DNA of 64,000 nucleotides. Source: Paracoccus haematequi (lineage in GTDB: Bacteria > Pseudomonadota > Alphaproteobacteria > Rhodobacterales > Rhodobacteraceae). The stretch spans positions 1 to 64,000 of the forward strand of contig CAMCVS010000012.1 of the NCBI GenBank assembly GCA_945881965.1. The letters are read 5' to 3'. Below the pieces are notes generated by a model that saw nothing but the letters and a program-made list of their open reading frames with translations, was not told the origin of the DNA and did not search any database. The position numbers and the translations under genes are program-made. Shown one piece after another: positions 7,797-16,135 of the stretch (positions are counted from its first letter, which is position 1; each line of letters begins with the position of its first letter).

Positions 7797-8308
7797 TGTC
7801 GTTGATCTCTATCGCCACCTCGGTCGGTGCGCCGCTCGTCCGCGAATTGCTGGCTCGCAAGTTGGGCGGCGCGAATGCCGATCTGGCCGGTCGGGTGATC
7901 GAGGCGGTGGCCGAGCGGATGGGCGCGGACCCCGCCGATATGCCCGCGCTGATCGAGCAGGATCCCGGTGCCGTGGGCGACGCCATCCGTGAGGTCGAGG
8001 CAAAGGCGAATGCGCTGGTGCCGATCTGGCTGGCCGAAGCAGAGTTCGCGCGGTCCGCGTTGGATGCAGAGCAGGACGAGCCCCTCTGGATGCGCGCATG
8101 GCGACCGGGCGGCATGTACCTGATCGGGTTCCTGTGGTTGTGGAATACGGTGCTGCTGCACACGGCGAATGCGGTCTGGAAGATCGCCCTGCCGCCGGTG
8201 CCGTTCGACAGCATGATCCAGCTGTCGGCGCTGTATTTCACGCTCTACATGGGCGGGCACACCGTCAAGGACGTGGTTGCCAAGTGGCAAAAAGGCGGTG
8301 CGCAGTGA
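7796..8308 (+). CDS. 3-TM holin, GTA-holin type
   Basis: 170 residues. An amphipathic N-terminal half (RELLARKLGG and acidic helices) precedes hydrophobic segments around 102-125 (GGMYLIGFLWLWNTVLLHTA) and 140-160 (MIQLSALYFTLYMGGHTV). This matches the three-TM holin family known from gene transfer agents and Rhodobacterales phages. Position between lysozyme and DUF2730 agrees. It would permeabilise the inner membrane. Stop overlaps the next GTG. Confidence 0.82.
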   Translation: MSLISIATSVGAPLVRELLARKLGGANADLAGRVIEAVAERMGADPADMPALIEQDPGAVGDAIREVEAKANALVPIWLAEAEFARSALDAEQDEPLWMRAWRPGGMYLIGFLWLWNTVLLHTANAVWKIALPPVPFDSMIQLSALYFTLYMGGHTVKDVVAKWQKGGAQ

Positions 8309-8661
8309 CGCCCGCCGACACCTCGTTTCAGGTGATCGTGCTGTGGGTGGCCGCGCTGGGGTCGCTGTTGTCGTTCGGCACCGCGATCTGGACCGTGTTC
8401 TCCGGGCCCAGCCGCAAGAACGCGGCGCGCCTCGACGCGTTGGGGAGCAAGCTGGACGACCTGACGCTGCGTGTCAGCCGGGTCGAAATCGCCCAGACCG
8501 CGCTGCCAACCAAGGGCGACATGCACGAGCTGGAACTGGCGATGGAGCGCCTGAAGGGCGAGATGGCGACGATGTCGCAGGCCATGAACGGGCATGTCCA
8601 GATCCTGCAGCGTCTCGAGGCCATCGTCGGGCGGCACGAAGATCACCTGCTGAGGAAGTGA
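8305..8661 (+). CDS. DUF2730 family phage membrane protein
   Basis: 118 residues from GTG 8305 (GTGA overlap with the holin stop). One N-terminal transmembrane helix (VIVLWVAALGSLLSFGTAIW) is followed by a long amphipathic or coiled-coil region (LDALGSKLDDLTLRVSRVE and onward). This is the DUF2730 layout found beside lysis genes of Mu-like phages (Mu gp25 position). A spanin-like or holin-accessory role is possible but unproven. Confidence 0.8.
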   Translation: MTPADTSFQVIVLWVAALGSLLSFGTAIWTVFSGPSRKNAARLDALGSKLDDLTLRVSRVEIAQTALPTKGDMHELELAMERLKGEMATMSQAMNGHVQILQRLEAIVGRHEDHLLRK

Positions 8662-8662
8662 C

Positions 8663-8968
8663 ATGAGCGACTACGAGAACGAACACGTTCGTCCCGATGC
8701 GCGTCTGACTATCCTGCGGGCCCTGCAGGACCAGACTGACGAGCGGCTGCATTCCGGGTTTCTGGCCGAGGTGCTGCTGCGCTTCGGCATCGACCGTCCG
8801 CGCGAATGGGTCCATGGCGAGTTGGACTGGCTGGCCGAGATGGGCGCGGTCACCCTGACCCGTGTCGGCACCGTCGTCGTGGCCACGCTGACCGAAAAGG
8901 GCGCGCGGCATCTGCGCCGCGCCGTCATCATCGAGGGCATCAAGCGTCCCTCGCGTCCGGGGGGCTGA
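8663..8968 (+). CDS. Mu gp26-like / VpaChn25_0724 family phage protein
   Basis: 101 residues with a winged-helix-like fold: RLTILRALQDQTDERLHSGF, a middle RPREWVHGELDWLAEMGAV and a C-terminal beta-hairpin (VVVATLTEKGARHLRR). It matches the small protein that sits between DUF2730 and DUF3486 genes in Mu-like phages. Its role in packaging or regulation is not established. Confidence 0.8.
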   Translation: MSDYENEHVRPDARLTILRALQDQTDERLHSGFLAEVLLRFGIDRPREWVHGELDWLAEMGAVTLTRVGTVVVATLTEKGARHLRRAVIIEGIKRPSRPGG

Positions 8969-8971
8969 GTC

Positions 8972-9556
8972 ATGGCCAAAGGCCGCGGGCGTCTGTCCTC
9001 GCTCGATCTGTTGCCGCCCGAGTGCGATCACATCGTTGCATGGGCCGCTGGCGAGCTTTCAGACCGCGAAAAGACCCAGACCGACATCTACGCCGAGTTC
9101 GTGGGCAAGTGCGAAGCGCTGATGCGCGAACACCGGGGCGAGCTGGAGTTCGCGATCCCGTCGCTGTCCAGCTTCAACCGCTTTTCGATCCGCCAGGCGC
9201 GCCTGTCGCGGCGGCTGGATCAGACACGCGACATCGTGGCCGTGCTGGCGCAAAAGCATGACGCGGCGGCCAGCGACGATCTGACCATCATCGCGGGCGA
9301 GATGATCAAGGCTGTCGTGCTGCACATGCTGGGCGATGCCGCCGACGGCGTTGCGCCGAAGGACCTGAAGGCTCTGGCCGACGGGCTGAAGGCGGCGCAG
9401 ATCGCGCAGAACCTGAGCGCGGATCGCCGGTCCAAGGTCGAGGCCTCGGTCAAGGCGCGAATGGCGGATGCGGTCGACGCGGTCGCCAAGGCGCGCGGCC
9501 TGACCCGCGAGACGACCGAAGAGATCAAGGGCCAAATTCTGGGGGTGGTGGCATGA
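8972..9556 (+). CDS. Small terminase subunit-like protein (DUF3486, Mu gp27)
   Basis: 194 residues beginning MAKGRGRLSSLDLLPPECD, the usual start of DUF3486 (KGRGR.S.id.LP), followed by a helical region and a C-terminal helix. In Mu the gp27 protein is the small terminase partner that recognises the packaging site. It is followed shortly by the large terminase gene, which supports the role. Confidence 0.87.
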   Translation: MAKGRGRLSSLDLLPPECDHIVAWAAGELSDREKTQTDIYAEFVGKCEALMREHRGELEFAIPSLSSFNRFSIRQARLSRRLDQTRDIVAVLAQKHDAAASDDLTIIAGEMIKAVVLHMLGDAADGVAPKDLKALADGLKAAQIAQNLSADRRSKVEASVKARMADAVDAVAKARGLTRETTEEIKGQILGVVA

Positions 9557-9927
9557 GCATCGCCCAACCGACCCGCCGCCTGGTCCTGCTGCTGTCGCAC
9601 CGTATCGAGGTGAGCGTGGACGACGGGCTGGGCCACATGGAAATCGGCCATGACGGCACGATCACATGGGACGACATGCAGGCGATCAAGGCCTATGTCT
9701 GGGGTGACGGGGCGCGCGCCATCGAGGTCTATCCGGCGTCAGCTGATGTGGTGAACGCGGGCAATTTCCGGCACCTGTGGCGGCTGGGGCCGGGTGATTT
9801 CTGCCCCGACCTGCTGGAACATCGCCCGTCCGGCCACTATGCCACCCGCTGCGCCGAGGACTGCCCCGACGCGCTGGAACTGCGCCACCGCGCCGCCTGG
9901 GCCGAAGCGGATGAGGTGTTCCAGTGA
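9553..9927 (+). CDS. Phage protein of DUF7694-like type
   Basis: 124 residues. It has the pattern WDDMQAIKAYVWGDGARAIE ... ASADVVNAGNFRHLWRLG, typical of a small family in Mu-like and other alphaproteobacterial phages that I recall as DUF7694; function unknown. The last 22 residues (DCPDALELRHRAAWAEADEV plus FQ) are duplicated in the small gene at 10103-10237. ATG overlaps the gp27 stop. Confidence 0.7.
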   Translation: MSIAQPTRRLVLLLSHRIEVSVDDGLGHMEIGHDGTITWDDMQAIKAYVWGDGARAIEVYPASADVVNAGNFRHLWRLGPGDFCPDLLEHRPSGHYATRCAEDCPDALELRHRAAWAEADEVFQ

Positions 9928-9930
9928 GTG
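9862..9930 (+). repeat. Direct repeat copy 1 (69 bp)
   Basis: Bases 9862-9913 are identical to 10172-10223, and the next 17 bases differ at three positions. The copy covers the 3' end of the gene at 9553 including its GTGA junction. Confidence 0.95.
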
Positions 9931-10106
9931 CCCCTGATCCGGCCAAGGTATACGATCACGCGGCGATCCTGTTTTTCTTGGTCGCGGCCGAGCGCGAAAA
10001 CGTCATGCTTGCCGGTCACAAAGCGACCGACGTGCTGGCTGCTGCTGCCCGCCAGTTGGGGTATTCGCCCGAAAGGATTGACTACATCAAGGAAAATGCT
10101 CCATGA
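9924..10106 (+). CDS. Small phage protein, unknown function
   Basis: 60 residues from GTG 9924, in a GTGA overlap with the upstream stop. It contains an alanine-rich helical centre (ATDVLAAAARQLGYSPERID). No recognised family. It ends in an ATGA overlap with the 44-residue gene that follows. Confidence 0.55.
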   Translation: MSAPDPAKVYDHAAILFFLVAAERENVMLAGHKATDVLAAAARQLGYSPERIDYIKENAP

Positions 10107-10237
10107 CCGCATCCCCGGCACTGATCGCCAACGATATGGACGCATGGGCGCGGCTCTACGAGAAGTCGGATTGCCCCGACGCGCTGGAACTGCGCCACCG
10201 CGCCGCCTGGGCCGAAGCGGATGGGGTGTTTCGGTGA
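10103..10237 (+). CDS. 44-residue phage protein carrying a duplicated C-terminus
   Basis: ATG 10103 to TGA 10237, overlapping genes on both sides. The first half (MTASPALIANDMDAWARLYE) is unique. The second half repeats the C-terminus of the protein at 9553 almost exactly. It probably arose when a DNA segment spanning a gene end was duplicated and captured as a new small ORF end. Function unknown. Confidence 0.55.
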   Translation: MTASPALIANDMDAWARLYEKSDCPDALELRHRAAWAEADGVFR

Positions 10238-10240
10238 GTG
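10172..10240 (+). repeat. Direct repeat copy 2 (69 bp)
   Basis: Second copy of the repeat at 9862-9930, 310 bp downstream, with 66 of 69 bases identical. It again ends on a GTGA gene junction, here the start of the DUF2786 gene. Confidence 0.95.
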
Positions 10241-10899
10241 GTGATCCTGACATCAAGCGCAAAATCGCTGCCCTGCTGAAGATGACTTCCAAGGCGGGTT
10301 GTTCCGAGGCCGAGGCAATGGCTGCGGCAGAGAAGGCCGCACGCCTGATGCAAGAACATGGCCTCTCGGAAACCGACATTCACTTTACGACGAAGTCCGC
10401 GAAGGCAAAGACCAAGGGGCGATCTATCCGGGATCGGGTATTCGCCGCCCTCGCCTATAACACCAATACGGCGCTGATCTTCACGGACGGGGGCGCGACA
10501 TTCGTCGGTCAGGGTGCAGGGCCAGAAGTGGCCGCATACCTCTACACGGTTCTGGATCGTGCGATGGATCGCGAGATCGCGGCGTTCAAGCTGACCCGGA
10601 ACTATAAGCGCCGCGCGACCATTGCATCGCGGCGTCGGGCTGTTCAGGACTTCACGGATGCCATGGGCCTCCGGCTTCGCGAGAAGCTCTATGAATTGTT
10701 CGCGGCCATTCGATCCGCTGACGGTCAATCGGCGGCTGTGACCGCTCGGGATGCGATGTTCCCGGGCGGCGTTTCCGTAACTCCGGCCGAGGCGAAACGG
10801 CGCAACGCGGCTGCGGCGGCCATGGGCGACCGCGCCGGGAACAATGTCAATCTTGCTCACGGTATCGCGCAGCCTGAATTCCGGAAGATCACGACATGA
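10234..10899 (+). CDS. DUF2786 domain phage protein
   Basis: 221 residues from GTG 10234 (GTGA overlap). The N-terminus KRKIAALLKMTSKAGCSEAE followed by AMAAAEKAARLMQEHGLS is the DUF2786 signature; the rest contains a basic KLTRNYKRRATIASRRR stretch. The family is common in phages and plasmids and has no established function. The ATGA overlap with the large terminase gene puts it in the packaging operon. Confidence 0.82.
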   Translation: MSGDPDIKRKIAALLKMTSKAGCSEAEAMAAAEKAARLMQEHGLSETDIHFTTKSAKAKTKGRSIRDRVFAALAYNTNTALIFTDGGATFVGQGAGPEVAAYLYTVLDRAMDREIAAFKLTRNYKRRATIASRRRAVQDFTDAMGLRLREKLYELFAAIRSADGQSAAVTARDAMFPGGVSVTPAEAKRRNAAAAAMGDRAGNNVNLAHGIAQPEFRKITT

Positions 10900-12536
10900 C
10901 CGCGATCCCCACCAAGGACCAATGGGCCAGTGAGCGTGCTGCCGCGATGGATGCGATCCCCGACCTCGTGCGCGAGGCGGGCCTGCCTGCCGTCCTGTTG
11001 CCCTATCAGGCGCGGGCGGTGTCGCTGCTGGACAGCGGCACCCCGGTGCTGTTCGTCGAGAAATCGCGCCGGGTCGGATTGACCTGGGGGCTGGCAGCCT
11101 ATGCCGTGCTGCGCGCCGGTCGCCAAAAGGCGGCGGGCGGGATGGACGTGATGTATATCTCGTACTCGCGCGAGATGACCCGTGAGTTCATCGACGCCTG
11201 CGCGATGTGGGCGCGGGCTTTTGACAGTGCCGCCGTCGCGGTGGACGAGCTGCTGTTCGACCAGGGCGACGACGCAAAGGCGATCAACGCCTTTCGGATC
11301 AAGTTCGCCTCCGGGTTCGAGATCATGGCGCTGTCGTCGGCCCCGCGCGGGCTGCGCGGCAAGCAGGGCGTGGTCATCATCGACGAAGCGGCCTTTGTGG
11401 ACAGCCTGAAGGAACTGCTGAAGTCGGCGCTGGCCTTCCTGATGTGGGGCGGACAGGTCGTCGTCTGTTCGACGCATGACGGCGTTGAAAACCCCTTCAA
11501 CGCGGCGGTACAGGACATTCTGGCGGGCCGGTCACGCTATGCCCACATCCGGATCGACTTTGACCAGGCGTTGCGTGAGGGGCTGTATCAGCGCATCTGT
11601 CTGGTCACCGGCAAGACCTGGACGCCCGAGGCCGAGGCGGCGTGGCGGCAGGACATCATCGACTTCTACGCCGACGGAGCCGACGAGGAACTGTTCTGCG
11701 TTCCATCGCTGTCGTCTGGAGCGTGGTTGCCCGCGCCGCTGATCGAGGCGCGCATGACGGTTCAGGTGCCGGTGCTGCGGCTGGAGCTGCCGAACGACTA
11801 CCTCTATCGCCACCGGCTGGAACAGGCCGCGCTGATGGCCCCGTTCCTTGAGGCGCTGGCGGCGCAACTGGCCACGCTGGACCTGAAATCCCAGTATGCC
11901 TTCGGGTCCGACTTTGCGCGCCACGTCGATCTGACCGCCTCGACGCTGCTGGCGATCCAGCCAAACCTGAAGCGGCAGGAGGCGCTGTCCTACGAGCTGC
12001 GGAACGTCCCCGGCGACGAACAGAAGTTAATTGCCAGAACGGTGATGACACATGTGCGCACCCGGCTGATCGGCGCGGCGTTCGACGCGACCGGCATGGG
12101 CTGGACCGTGGCCGAAGACATGGGGCGCCTGTTCGGTCTGCGCCCCGATCCCGAGGGCGCGGGCATCGTCATGGCGGTGAAGTTCTCGGAGGAATGGTAC
12201 CGCCTGCACATGCCGCCGCTTAAGGTAGCTTTCGAGGATGATCAACTTGCGCTGATCGCGGACGCTGACCACCTGTCGGACCTGCGGGCGGTCAAGCTGG
12301 TGCGCGGCATCGCCCGGGTGCCCGCGTTGCGTGAGGGCGACACCGGCAAGAAGCGGCACGGCGACCACGCCATCGCCTTGGCGCTTGCGCACTATGCCTC
12401 GCGGATGCGGTGGACAGAATACGGCTATACGCCTGCGACAGCCGCGCCGTCGGCGTTGAGCGGACCGGACGCCGACACCGAAGCGCGCGATTGGTGGACA
12501 CCGCCCCTCGGGGTTTCAATGAAGGGATGGACCTGA
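10896..12536 (+). CDS. Terminase large subunit (Mu gp28-like)
   Basis: 546-residue packaging motor. The adenine-binding/Q-type motif LLPYQARAV precedes a Walker-A-like EKSRRVGLTW (residues 55-64) and Walker B GVVIIDEAAF (D163, E164); motif III-like VVCSTHDG follows. The C-terminal half has the nuclease-like FGSDFARHVDLTAS around 340. Mu-type phages package by the headful mechanism from the integrated left end outward. The gene ends 1 nt into the portal ATG (TGATG). Confidence 0.93.
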   Translation: MTAIPTKDQWASERAAAMDAIPDLVREAGLPAVLLPYQARAVSLLDSGTPVLFVEKSRRVGLTWGLAAYAVLRAGRQKAAGGMDVMYISYSREMTREFIDACAMWARAFDSAAVAVDELLFDQGDDAKAINAFRIKFASGFEIMALSSAPRGLRGKQGVVIIDEAAFVDSLKELLKSALAFLMWGGQVVVCSTHDGVENPFNAAVQDILAGRSRYAHIRIDFDQALREGLYQRICLVTGKTWTPEAEAAWRQDIIDFYADGADEELFCVPSLSSGAWLPAPLIEARMTVQVPVLRLELPNDYLYRHRLEQAALMAPFLEALAAQLATLDLKSQYAFGSDFARHVDLTASTLLAIQPNLKRQEALSYELRNVPGDEQKLIARTVMTHVRTRLIGAAFDATGMGWTVAEDMGRLFGLRPDPEGAGIVMAVKFSEEWYRLHMPPLKVAFEDDQLALIADADHLSDLRAVKLVRGIARVPALREGDTGKKRHGDHAIALALAHYASRMRWTEYGYTPATAAPSALSGPDADTEARDWWTPPLGVSMKGWT

Positions 12537-14170
12537 TGGCACCCCGCCTGCTGGACATGCATGGCCGACCGATTGTGCGGTCGGTGCTGACCGAAGAGCT
12601 TTCCGCCGCGACGATGGGCGGTGTGCGGTCGCCGGTGACGTCGTATCCCGGCGATGGTCTTGATCCGCGCCGCCTGACAGCCATCCTGCAGGCCGCAGAC
12701 CAGGGCGATCCCGTCGCCTATCTGGAGCTGGCGCAAACCATCGAGGAGCGCGACCTGCATTATGTCGGCGTGATGGGCACCCGGCGGCGCAGCGTGACGC
12801 AAATCCCGATCACGGTCACAGCGGCCTCTGACAGCCCCGAAGACGTTGCCCGCGCCAAAATGGTGCGCCGGTGGCTGGACCGCGACGAGTTGCAGTCCGA
12901 GCTGTTCGATATCCTCGACTGCATCGGAAAAGGGTATAGCGCGACCGAGATCATCTGGGACACGTCGATGGGGCAGTGGCAGCCGCTGCGCCTCGAATAT
13001 CGCGACCCGCGCTGGTTCCGGTTTGCCGATCATGATCTGACCACGCCCATGCGTCTGGACGCCGACGGCACCAAGATCCCGCTTGAGCCTTTCAAGTTTA
13101 TCTGGGCGCGCATTCAGGCCAAGTCCGGTCTGCCGCTGCGTGGCGGTTTGGCGCGGGTGGCGATGTGGGCGTATCTGTTCAAGAAGTACACAGAGCGGGA
13201 CTGGGCCGTGTTCACCCAGACATTCGGGCAGCCGGTGCGCGTCGGCAAGTTCAACTCCAATGCCAGTGATGACGACAAGAAGACCCTGATGCGCGCGGTT
13301 GCGAACATCGCGGGCGACATGGCTGCCATCATCCCGGATACGATGATCATCGAGTTTATCCAGGCGGCACAGGTCGGCGCGTCCTCGGCGTTGTATTTGG
13401 AGCGGGCGAACTGGCTGGACATGCAGGTATCCAAGGCTGTGCTCGGGCAGACGGCGACCACCGACGCGGTCACCGGTGGGCTGGGGTCGGGCAAGGAACA
13501 CCGCGAAGTGCAGGAAGATATCCAGCGGTCGGACGCCCGCGCGCTGGCGGGCATCCTGAACCGGGATCTGGTGATCCCGTGGATGCAGCTGCAATATGGC
13601 CCGCTGCCAGCTTACCCCAAGATCAAGATCGAGCATCCCGAAGAGGAGGACCTGAAGGGGTTCTCGGACGCGATTGGCCCGCTGGTGGACCGGGGCATGC
13701 GGGTGTCGTTAAAGTCGCTTCACGAGCGGTTCAGTATCCCGGAAGCGCAGCCCAATGAGCCGGTTCTGACACCGATGGCCCGCGCCCAAGGCGTGGCGAC
13801 CACCCCCAATGGGTCAGATGCGATTATTGAACGGCAACGCGGCGTTTTTGAACGGGGTGACGGGGTTCTGCGGGCCGAGGCAGCCAAGACGGCGCTTGCC
13901 GCCTCCACGGGCGAAAAAACGGGGGGTGACCCGGTCGACGTTCTGACCGAGCGGTTGGGTGCTGATACCGCGCCGTTGATGGACCGTCTGATGGCGCAGA
14001 TCGAGGCGATGACCCAAGCTGCGACATCGTTGCCAGAGTTGCGCGAGATGCTGCTGTCGGCGTTCCCCGACTTGGAAACCGGCGATCTGTCGCGGGTGAT
14101 TGCGCAGGGGCTGCTGGCGGCCAATCTGGGTGGCCAAGTCGAAGTCACCGATGAGGACGCCAATGGCTAA
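12536..14170 (+). CDS. Portal protein (DUF935, Mu gp29)
   Basis: 544 residues from ATG 12536, which overlaps the terminase stop and has GAAGGG 9 nt upstream; ATG 12527 is a close alternative. Segments typical of DUF935 portals are present: DLHYVGVMGTRRRSV, DILDCIGKGYSATEI, then YLFKKYTERDWAVFTQTFGQ P and LGQTATTDAVTGGLGSGKEH. The protein forms the DNA entry ring of the head. The C-terminus reads 8 nt into the MuF gene. Confidence 0.93.
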   Translation: MAPRLLDMHGRPIVRSVLTEELSAATMGGVRSPVTSYPGDGLDPRRLTAILQAADQGDPVAYLELAQTIEERDLHYVGVMGTRRRSVTQIPITVTAASDSPEDVARAKMVRRWLDRDELQSELFDILDCIGKGYSATEIIWDTSMGQWQPLRLEYRDPRWFRFADHDLTTPMRLDADGTKIPLEPFKFIWARIQAKSGLPLRGGLARVAMWAYLFKKYTERDWAVFTQTFGQPVRVGKFNSNASDDDKKTLMRAVANIAGDMAAIIPDTMIIEFIQAAQVGASSALYLERANWLDMQVSKAVLGQTATTDAVTGGLGSGKEHREVQEDIQRSDARALAGILNRDLVIPWMQLQYGPLPAYPKIKIEHPEEEDLKGFSDAIGPLVDRGMRVSLKSLHERFSIPEAQPNEPVLTPMARAQGVATTPNGSDAIIERQRGVFERGDGVLRAEAAKTALAASTGEKTGGDPVDVLTERLGADTAPLMDRLMAQIEAMTQAATSLPELREMLLSAFPDLETGDLSRVIAQGLLAANLGGQVEVTDEDANG

Positions 14171-15440
14171 TGTGGCGGCGACGTTCCGGCGGCCGTTCCC
14201 GGAACAGGTGGCTGCGTATCGGCTGCGGCTGACGGATTTGCGCCCGACAGAGAAATGGACGGACCTCTGGCAGGACGAGCATAACGCCGCCGTCATGGTC
14301 GCAGGTGCGAACAAGGCTGACCTGTTGGCTGACTTTGCAACGGAGATCGGAAAGGCCATCGAACTGGGCACGACCGAGAAACAGTTCCGCGCGACGTTTG
14401 AGGATATCGTCAAGCGGAACGGCTGGACGGGCTGGAAGGGTGAGGGCACCGAAAAGGGCCGCGCCTGGCGGGCGCGCACGATCTACCGGACCAATATGCG
14501 GACCAGCTACATGGCGGGGCGCTTTGCTCAGCTGCAAAAGGCCGGGTTCAAATACTGGATTTACTTTCATGGCGGCAGTCGCGAACCGCGCATGCAGCAC
14601 CTCGGCTGGAACGGATTGATCCTTGAGGCGGACCACCCGTTCTGGAAGACGCACTATCCGCCGAACGGCTGGGGCTGCAATTGCAAGGTGGTTGGTGCCA
14701 TCAGCATGAAGCAGGCCATACGCCTCGGGGGGAATCCCAGTCGCAAACTGCCGGACGGCTGGGACCAGCCCGATCCCAAAACCGGTGCGCCTGCCGGGAT
14801 CGACCGTGGCTGGGCCTATGCGCCGGGCGGCAGCACTGCGCGGACGCTTAATGCGCTGAAGGACAAGATCGTATCGCTGCCCGCGCCGATCTCGGCCGAG
14901 ATGGTGAAAAGCTGGCCGGATGCGGTGTTCAGGGTCTGGGCGGAGGCATTTGGCGAATTCGTCGACCATTCACTGGCGAACCGCGTCGAACAAAAGTTCA
15001 TGATCATCGGTGCGCTAAGCCCGGACTGGATCAGGGCGGCGGCGCAAAAGGGCCTCAAGGTCGAGAGCGCCGAGATCGCGATCACCGACAAAGGCGTCCA
15101 GCACTTCTTCCGTGGTACGGGTCTTGTAACAGCCCCCACGACCAAGGATCGCGATGTTCAGCCGAAAGTGGACCCCCTTGACGTAACTTGGATCCGTGAC
15201 TTGCCGATCCATCTGCGCCGCCCGAGTGCCGTTCTGCTGGACCGGACGAAACGGGAGCCGGTGTTCGCGTTGGTTTTTCAGGGGCCTTCAACAAACATGA
15301 AGCTGGTGGTCGAGTTAAACACGCCGCTGAAGCGCGCCGATGGGGTTCTGAACCTTTTGGTGAGCGGTCGATTGATCAGTGCCCGGGATCTGCAAGCCGA
15401 CCTTGGTCGGGGCGTCACCGTGATTGCAGGAGAGTTGTGA
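14163..15440 (+). CDS. MuF-type head morphogenesis protein with a putative PBECR-like nuclease toxin C-terminus
   Basis: 425 residues from ATG 14163. Residues 1-200 are the phage Mu F/SPP1 gp7 minor head domain: WRARTIYRTNMRTSYMAGRF, then REPRMQHLGWNGLILEADHP FW and YPPNGWGCNCKV with the usual cysteine pair. A linker (KLPDGWDQPDPKTGAPAGID) leads to a separate C-terminal domain (about 255-425) with AEIAITDKGVQHFFR and a terminal beta-rich part. The layout resembles phage Barnase-EndoU-ColicinE5/D-RelE-like (PBECR) nucleases fused to MuF proteins. The MuF call is firm; the nuclease call is a pattern judgement. Confidence 0.88.
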   Translation: MANVAATFRRPFPEQVAAYRLRLTDLRPTEKWTDLWQDEHNAAVMVAGANKADLLADFATEIGKAIELGTTEKQFRATFEDIVKRNGWTGWKGEGTEKGRAWRARTIYRTNMRTSYMAGRFAQLQKAGFKYWIYFHGGSREPRMQHLGWNGLILEADHPFWKTHYPPNGWGCNCKVVGAISMKQAIRLGGNPSRKLPDGWDQPDPKTGAPAGIDRGWAYAPGGSTARTLNALKDKIVSLPAPISAEMVKSWPDAVFRVWAEAFGEFVDHSLANRVEQKFMIIGALSPDWIRAAAQKGLKVESAEIAITDKGVQHFFRGTGLVTAPTTKDRDVQPKVDPLDVTWIRDLPIHLRRPSAVLLDRTKREPVFALVFQGPSTNMKLVVELNTPLKRADGVLNLLVSGRLISARDLQADLGRGVTVIAGEL

Positions 15441-15513
15441 GGCCGGGTTGGGGTCGAACCAACATCCATCGACCTTGCGGTTGATCCCCTTACCGGTCGG
15501 GGTACACGACCTC
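15439..15513 (-). other. tRNA-like element (degenerate tRNA), antisense to phage genes
   Basis: Read on the minus strand, the 75 nt have a 7-bp acceptor stem (GAGGTCG / CGGCCTC, one G-T pair), TA then a D-arm (CCCC / GGGG around GACCGGTAA) and a T-arm GTTGG-TTCGACC-CCAAC with a canonical TTCGA loop. The anticodon arm is poor: ATCAA/TCGAT with a mismatch, an 8-nt loop, no U33, and one extra base before the 3' acceptor strand. CCA is not encoded. It starts inside the MuF stop codon and fills the gap before gpG. Confidence 0.45.
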
Positions 15514-15530
15514 ACAGCAGGAAAATAGGC

Positions 15531-16022
15531 ATGATCAAGACAGAAATCAACGTCGAGTGGGCCGAGGCTGCGCTGGTCGCCCTCAGCCGGTCCCTGACGG
15601 ACATGACGCCGGTCATGGAGAAGATCGGCGAGGCCCTGGTTGACCGGAACCAGCAGGGCATGCTGGCTGGCGAAAGTCCGGATGGCAGTTTCTACGCGCC
15701 TCGGTCGCCCGTCACTATCGCCAGATACCAGAGACTCAAGATGTCCTATGGGCTTCCATTGGATGTGCAGGGCGACATGCGGAACGATATTTTTCATCAG
15801 GCCGACGCGACCGAGGTGAATTGGGGTTCAAACGCGATCCAGGCCGCCGTGATGCAGTTCGGCGCAGTAAAGGGCGCGTTCGGCACGGCGCCGAACGGGT
15901 CGTCGATCCCTTGGGGCACGATCCCGGCGCGACCCTTCATCGGCGTGTCGGCTGAGGACCAGGTGCATATTCTGGATTTGCTGGAAAAGTGGCTGGAAGG
16001 GGCTGCCGACAACGCGCCTTGA
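15531..16022 (+). CDS. Phage virion morphogenesis protein (Mu gpG family)
   Basis: 163 residues with the family pattern: VALSRSLTDMTPVMEKIGEA L, then TIARYQRLKMSYGLPLDVQG and the C-terminal IPARPFIGVSAEDQVHILDL. Mu gpG and P2 gpS relatives act in head or tail completion. AGGAAAATAGG upstream is the ribosome site. The gene follows the tRNA-like element rather than overlapping the MuF gene, so the coupling of the packaging operon is interrupted here. Confidence 0.88.
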   Translation: MIKTEINVEWAEAALVALSRSLTDMTPVMEKIGEALVDRNQQGMLAGESPDGSFYAPRSPVTIARYQRLKMSYGLPLDVQGDMRNDIFHQADATEVNWGSNAIQAAVMQFGAVKGAFGTAPNGSSIPWGTIPARPFIGVSAEDQVHILDLLEKWLEGAADNAP

Positions 16023-16083
16023 ACGGCTGTTGACCGGCGCTTGTCGGTCGGTCAGTCTGGGGCCAGACAAGCCAACGCAGCTC

Positions 16084-16105
16084 CCGCAAGCCGTTGCGGA
16101 TTATT
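16084..16105 (+). terminator. Terminator-like hairpin after gpG
   Basis: Stem CCGCAA-GCCG-TTGCGG followed by ATTATTC. It closely resembles the early-operon terminator at 6786 in stem and loop, but with a weaker T tract, so read-through into the protease gene is likely. Confidence 0.6.
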
Positions 16106-16135
16106 CGGTGTCCTTGCGTCGTCCAGAGTGGCGGC

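Noticed and set aside
15439-15513. A functional tRNA gene on either strand
   Set aside because: The anticodon arm is mismatched, the loop has 8 nt without U33 and no CCA is encoded; on the + strand no T-loop exists. Kept only as a tRNA-like element.
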